DNA of 64,000 bases from Flavobacterium croceum DSM 17960 (GTDB lineage Bacteria > Bacteroidota > Bacteroidia > Flavobacteriales > Flavobacteriaceae): NCBI RefSeq assembly GCF_002917885.1, contig NZ_PQNY01000005.1:1-64000 (forward strand), in the 5' to 3' direction. This document shows positions 59,937 to 64,000 of the stretch, piece after piece (positions within the stretch are counted from its first letter, which is position 1; every line of letters begins with the position of its first letter). Made by a program: the position numbers and the translations under genes. The notes under the pieces were generated by a model that saw nothing but the letters and a program-made list of their open reading frames with translations, was not told the origin of the DNA and ran no database searches.

Positions 59937-61877
59937 ATGTTAAATCAGAAAAGAGTAATTATAGAAAATGTAGAACCTCAAATTGATAATGGTTCATTTT
60001 TCATTAAAAGAGTTGTAGGGCAAAAAGTATGCGTATCTGCCGATATTATTTCCGATGGGCATGATGTTATGGAGGCTGTAGTGCAGTACAAACATGAAAA
60101 AGAAAAGCGTTGGACAGAAATAAGAATGCAAGCTTTACCCAATGATGTTTTTGAAGCTACTTTTGGTGTAGAAAAGCAAGGTTATTATACTTATTTTGTA
60201 GAAGCATGGATTGATTATGCTTTAAATTGGCAATACGGCATCGGTAAAAAAATCAAAGATAATCAACATGTAACTTCCGAACTTTTGGAAGGTGTAGAGT
60301 ATATAAAACCCTTGTTGGAAAAAGTAAATGCTTCAGAAAAAAAATATTTAAACGATATTATTTCATTATTTTCTGATCACAAAAATTATGATAAAGCTAT
60401 AATCGAAGCTGTTTCAGAAAAACTGCAAGCGATTTTTAAAAAATACCCTGCAAAATTTTTAGCCAATCAATCCCAACCATTGCAAGTTTATGTAGATAGG
60501 CAAAAAGCATTATTTAGTACTTGGTATGAGTTTTTTCCGCGTTCGGCTTCTCGTGTAGAAGGACAGCATGGAACTTTTAAAGACTGCGAAAAAATATTGC
60601 CAAAAGTTGCCAAAATGGGTTTTGATACTTTGTATTTTCCTCCTGTTCATCCTATTGGTGAAGTAAATAGAAAAGGTAAAAATAACGCCACCGAAGCCCA
60701 AACCAACGATGTGGGCTCTCCTTGGGGTATAGGTTCTCAATATGGAGGACATAAAGATTTGCATCCTAATTTAGGTACGCTAGACGATTTTAAATCTTTA
60801 GTCAATACAGCCAAAGAATTGGGTATAGAAGTAGCTATGGATTTTGCTTTGCAAGCAGCTCCCGATCATCCTTGGGTAAAAAAACACCCTCAATGGTTTA
60901 AATGGCGACCAGACGGTACAGTACAATATGCCGAAAATCCTCCCAAAAAATATCAAGATATTTTACCTATTTATTTTGAAAGCGATGATTGGAAAAATCT
61001 TTGGAAAGAACTTTTATCTTGTGCATTATTTTGGGTAGAAGAGTGTGGTATACGTGTTTTTAGGGTAGATAATCCGCATACAAAACCTTTCTACTTTTGG
61101 GGTTGGCTTATCGCTGAGGTAAAGAAAAAACACCCTGATGTTTTATTCTTGGCAGAAGCTTTTACGCGACCAAAAATTATGCACGAGCTAGCCAAACAAG
61201 GTTTCACCCAATCGTATACTTATTATACTTGGCGAAATACAAAAGCCGAATTACAAGAATACCTAACCGAGCTTACCAAAACAAATCAAAAAGAGTTTTT
61301 CAGACCGAATTTTTGGCCAAATACACCCGATATTAATCCGTTTCCATTGCAGGGAGCTAATGAGAGTACACACCTGCAAAAATATTTCTTAGCCGCTACC
61401 TTAAGTTCATCGGTAGGGATTTATGGGCCTGTTTTTGAATATATGATTTCTGATGCGCTACCAGGAAAAGAAGAATATGCAGATAGCGAAAAATATCAAA
61501 TAAGACATTGGGATTGGCAGAAAGAAAACAAAATTACGATGCTAATTGCCAAAATTAACGAAATAAGAAAACAACAAAGTTCTTTGCAGCAAACCAATAA
61601 TATAGAATTATGCGATACCGATAACGACCAAATTATAGCATACTATAAATTTGACGATACAAAAGAGAATGAAACCCTTATGATAGCTAGTCTAGATGCT
61701 TATTACTCCAAACAAGCATGGGTAAAACTGCCGTTACAATCGTTAGGCATAGCACATGGGCAAACCATTACAGTAACCGATTTAATCACAGGAAATAGTT
61801 ACCACTGGAGTAACGAGTGGAACTTTGTAGAATTGCACCCCGCTTTGCCGTTTCATTTATTTAAAATAGAAAAATGA
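59937..61877 (+). CDS. glgE: Alpha-1,4-glucan:maltose-1-phosphate maltosyltransferase
   Basis: The 646-residue protein starts at ATG 59937; an alternative TTG start with a spurious hydrophobic extension at 59871 is unlikely. It has the GH13-3 features: the N-terminal domain RVIIENVEPQIDNG, SRVEGQHGTFKDCEKILPKVAKMGFDTLYFPPVHPIG, nucleophile Asp in FRVDNPHTKPF and acid Glu in FLAEAFTRPK. GlgE extends alpha-glucan from maltose-1-phosphate. The maltokinase follows. Confidence 0.93.
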   Translation: MLNQKRVIIENVEPQIDNGSFFIKRVVGQKVCVSADIISDGHDVMEAVVQYKHEKEKRWTEIRMQALPNDVFEATFGVEKQGYYTYFVEAWIDYALNWQYGIGKKIKDNQHVTSELLEGVEYIKPLLEKVNASEKKYLNDIISLFSDHKNYDKAIIEAVSEKLQAIFKKYPAKFLANQSQPLQVYVDRQKALFSTWYEFFPRSASRVEGQHGTFKDCEKILPKVAKMGFDTLYFPPVHPIGEVNRKGKNNATEAQTNDVGSPWGIGSQYGGHKDLHPNLGTLDDFKSLVNTAKELGIEVAMDFALQAAPDHPWVKKHPQWFKWRPDGTVQYAENPPKKYQDILPIYFESDDWKNLWKELLSCALFWVEECGIRVFRVDNPHTKPFYFWGWLIAEVKKKHPDVLFLAEAFTRPKIMHELAKQGFTQSYTYYTWRNTKAELQEYLTELTKTNQKEFFRPNFWPNTPDINPFPLQGANESTHLQKYFLAATLSSSVGIYGPVFEYMISDALPGKEEYADSEKYQIRHWDWQKENKITMLIAKINEIRKQQSSLQQTNNIELCDTDNDQIIAYYKFDDTKENETLMIASLDAYYSKQAWVKLPLQSLGIAHGQTITVTDLITGNSYHWSNEWNFVELHPALPFHLFKIEK

Positions 61878-61940
61878 TGCTCTAGTTTAAGTAGCATATT
61901 CAATAATAACTCATGTTTGTTGAGGTAATACAGTTATAAA

Positions 61941-63563
61941 ATGAAAAATAATAATCAAGATACTTTTGCCACACCATTTCAATTTAAAAACGAATGGAAA
62001 GATGCTTTTTTGGATGCTGATTTTATAAAAATTTTCTCATCTGATATTTTAGAGAACTACATCATCAACAAAAGGTGGTATGGAGGAAAAGCAAGTACAT
62101 TAAAGTATATTGAGGTTGTCGATCATTTTAAAATAACTTCTACAAAAAATACGTACTACGGTGTATTACTCGAGGTAAATTTTAAAGAAGCTTTTTTTCA
62201 GCACTATTTTATGCCTATCGCTTTCATGACCAATGATGAGCTCGATACCAATACTATTATTGCTCCTGCTCAATTTGGAAAAATAAGTGGTTTTTTGGTA
62301 GATGCGCTTCATCAAGAAGACTTTAGAAAATTGCTATTCGATAATATAGCCCAATCTGTAGATACCAAAGGACTCAAACTCATTTTTCATAAAGGCTCTC
62401 ATTTGGCAGACAAAGAGTATAAGTCGTCTAAATTTATGGGAGTAGAACAAAGCAATACATCTATTATTTACAATGATGCTTTTGTACTTAAAATATTCCG
62501 TAGAATTTATGTAAGTACCAATCCAGACTACGAAATAAGTAGGTTTTTAACCGAAAGAATGCATTACCAAAATACACCTGCCTATACAGGAAGTATCAAT
62601 CTTGCTCTACCAGAAGGAAATATAACTTTGGGTTTAATGCAAGAGTTAGTGCCCAATCAAGGCGATGCTTGGAAGTTTATGTTAGAACAAATAGATGGTG
62701 TTTTTGATAACCTTTCTAGAAAAAAAATTAAAATAGATAAACTGCCTCAAGTAGACTTATTTAAACGCCTTAAAATAAACGAAATACCACCAGAAATTAT
62801 AGATTGGGTTGGGCTAAGTCTATTTCTTAAAGTAAAAACATTAGCCTTGCGCACAGCAGAAATGCACATAGCTTTGGGTAGCGATATTCACGAAACTGCT
62901 TTTACCCCAACAACATACAACGGCGATTATACAGTATGGTTAAAAAACAGGTTATTGTATCAATTTCAAAACCGATTAAACATAATAGAAAATAGTTTAC
63001 ACAAACTAGATGGTATGGCATTGGAGCTAGCTCATCAATTTTTGGAAAACAAAAAACTGATACGAAAGCATTTTGTAGATTTTGATTGGACAAAAATGAA
63101 ATCAGAGCGTATTCGTATTCATGGCGATTTTCATTTAGGACAAGTTTTGGTAAATGGCGATGATTTTTACATTTTAGATTTTGAAGGAGAACCAGAAAGT
63201 ACCATTCGAGACAGAAAAGTAAAGCAACCACCTCTAAAAGATGTAGCTGGAATGTTTCGCTCGTTTCATTATGCAATATATGCTACTATTTTTAACAATG
63301 GCTCCAATTATCCCTATCAAAATGAAGAGCTTTTTGCGGCGGGAGAATTACTATTTAAATATTTAGTAGGTACATTTTTGGAAACCTACATAGAAAAAGT
63401 ACAAGAAGAAAATTTGAATATAGGATATAGTCATGAAATAAATTTTTTACTTAAATACTGTATATTAGAAAAAGCAGTCTACGAATTAGGTTACGAGCTA
63501 AACTCACGTCCGCGTTGGGCAGTTATTCCATTGCGAGGCATTCAAACCATTATGGGGTATTAA
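61941..63563 (+). CDS. mak: Maltokinase (TreS/Pep2-type)
   Basis: The 540-residue protein has IINKRWYGGKAS at the start and an aminoglycoside-phosphotransferase-like core with IHGDFHLGQVLVNGDDFYILDFEGEP, where His-Gly-Asp and the DFEGEP Asp make up the active site. It makes maltose-1-phosphate from maltose and ATP, the substrate of GlgE. It starts 63 bp after glgE. No TreS gene is present in the window. Confidence 0.9.
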   Translation: MKNNNQDTFATPFQFKNEWKDAFLDADFIKIFSSDILENYIINKRWYGGKASTLKYIEVVDHFKITSTKNTYYGVLLEVNFKEAFFQHYFMPIAFMTNDELDTNTIIAPAQFGKISGFLVDALHQEDFRKLLFDNIAQSVDTKGLKLIFHKGSHLADKEYKSSKFMGVEQSNTSIIYNDAFVLKIFRRIYVSTNPDYEISRFLTERMHYQNTPAYTGSINLALPEGNITLGLMQELVPNQGDAWKFMLEQIDGVFDNLSRKKIKIDKLPQVDLFKRLKINEIPPEIIDWVGLSLFLKVKTLALRTAEMHIALGSDIHETAFTPTTYNGDYTVWLKNRLLYQFQNRLNIIENSLHKLDGMALELAHQFLENKKLIRKHFVDFDWTKMKSERIRIHGDFHLGQVLVNGDDFYILDFEGEPESTIRDRKVKQPPLKDVAGMFRSFHYAIYATIFNNGSNYPYQNEELFAAGELLFKYLVGTFLETYIEKVQEENLNIGYSHEINFLLKYCILEKAVYELGYELNSRPRWAVIPLRGIQTIMGY

Positions 63564-63708
63564 TTTAAGGTTAAGCAAGGAGTGACAACTTGGGTTAATT
63601 AATAAATACAAGAATAATTAAAAGCACAATCTGTCGTCCCGAGCAGTTTATATTTAACGCAGACGAAATACAGTTGAGAGAATGCTAAGTTAGAAATAGA
63701 TTCAAAAT

Positions 63709-64000
63709 ATGAAAATAGAAGATTTGTCAAAAGTACTAGATGAAATAAAAATTAGATTTTCAAGTAGGTTCATTACTTATTTTATAGTGTATTGGCTAAT
63801 TTTTCATTGGCGAATTTCTGTTGCTCTTATCTGGTACGACAGGTCTCAAATTCAAGCTGAAGGGTGTAGATCTATTTTTGAATTTATAAGAAAACAATTG
63901 ATTGTTAATAATTACCATTGTGAGGTTTTTTGGTATGCACTTGGTTCAACCATAGCTTTTCCAATAATAAAAACTATGATTTTAGCTTTTGATGCAATAA
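63709..64000 (+). CDS. Truncated membrane protein at the window end
   Basis: ATG at 63709 opens a frame that continues past the last base (97 codons visible). It contains a hydrophobic stretch (FITYFIVYWLIFHW) and a second one (FWYALGSTIAFPIIKTMILAF), with a soluble region between. No family was recognised. It is separated from the maltokinase by 145 bp that shows no further gene. Confidence 0.55.
   Translation, partial: MKIEDLSKVLDEIKIRFSSRFITYFIVYWLIFHWRISVALIWYDRSQIQAEGCRSIFEFIRKQLIVNNYHCEVFWYALGSTIAFPIIKTMILAFDAI

Overview
The window looks like the chromosome of a low-GC Bacteroidota, most likely Flavobacteriia. The evidence is a gene tail resembling a T9SS sorting domain at the left edge, DUF4290, DUF4252, DUF4476 and DUF5686 proteins, a YqgE-HU-Fmt-RecQ cluster, weak Shine-Dalgarno signals, and several promoters of the Bacteroidota type (TTG, then TAnnTTTG). 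All names rest on motifs and family memory; no database search was possible.

A 23-kb integrated island fills about 435-23521. It sits in a tRNA-Met gene. An 18-bp core (435-452 and 23504-23521) is repeated at both ends. The complete tRNA (23479-23552) lies at the right end beside a tyrosine recombinase, and a displaced 3' half of tRNA-Met with its own terminator lies at the left end (366-452). From left to right the island holds three blocks. (1) A rightward cargo block: WYL-domain regulator, DEDDh exonuclease, two DUF262 proteins (one with a DUF1524/HNH motif), an AAA+ ATPase with an altered P-loop, a 76-aa Asp-box protein, two unknowns. (2) A leftward core: DUF6371 primase-like protein, a small protein and a RepA-like ATPase, with short iteron-like repeats nearby. 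(3) A leftward type III restriction-modification operon (res, dinD, mod) that continues into a GIY-YIG protein, a 62-aa protein, an SMC/RecF-like ATPase with a CxxC hook, and an unknown. No relaxase or conjugation gene was recognised.

Three 36-bp promoter regions in the cargo block share one architecture (AACGWCATNNNTTGWC, 12 bp, then TWNNTTTG). They precede the WYL operon, the AAA+ gene and the 76/174-aa gene pair, which suggests common control. A relic of the 3' end of the DUF6371 gene lies on the far side of the cargo block, so the block appears to sit in an exchangeable slot.

From 23.6 kb onward the DNA is ordinary chromosome: START-like protein, PabC-like enzyme, YqgE, HU, Fmt, RecQ, a P-loop protein, DUF493, DUF4290 and MurA (with Asp in place of the catalytic Cys), DUF5686, AroQ, a porin and an S41 peptidase. 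A divergent vitamin B12 uptake locus follows: a TonB receptor behind a cobalamin riboswitch, a small membrane protein, and btuF-btuC-btuD. Then come RluE, RmuC, a thioesterase, a lytic transglycosylase, two identical tRNA-Val genes, FolC, ExbB/ExbD, an FAD oxidoreductase, MsrBA, Idi, QueD, ManA, tRNA-Thr, and GlgE with maltokinase. A truncated unknown membrane protein closes the window.
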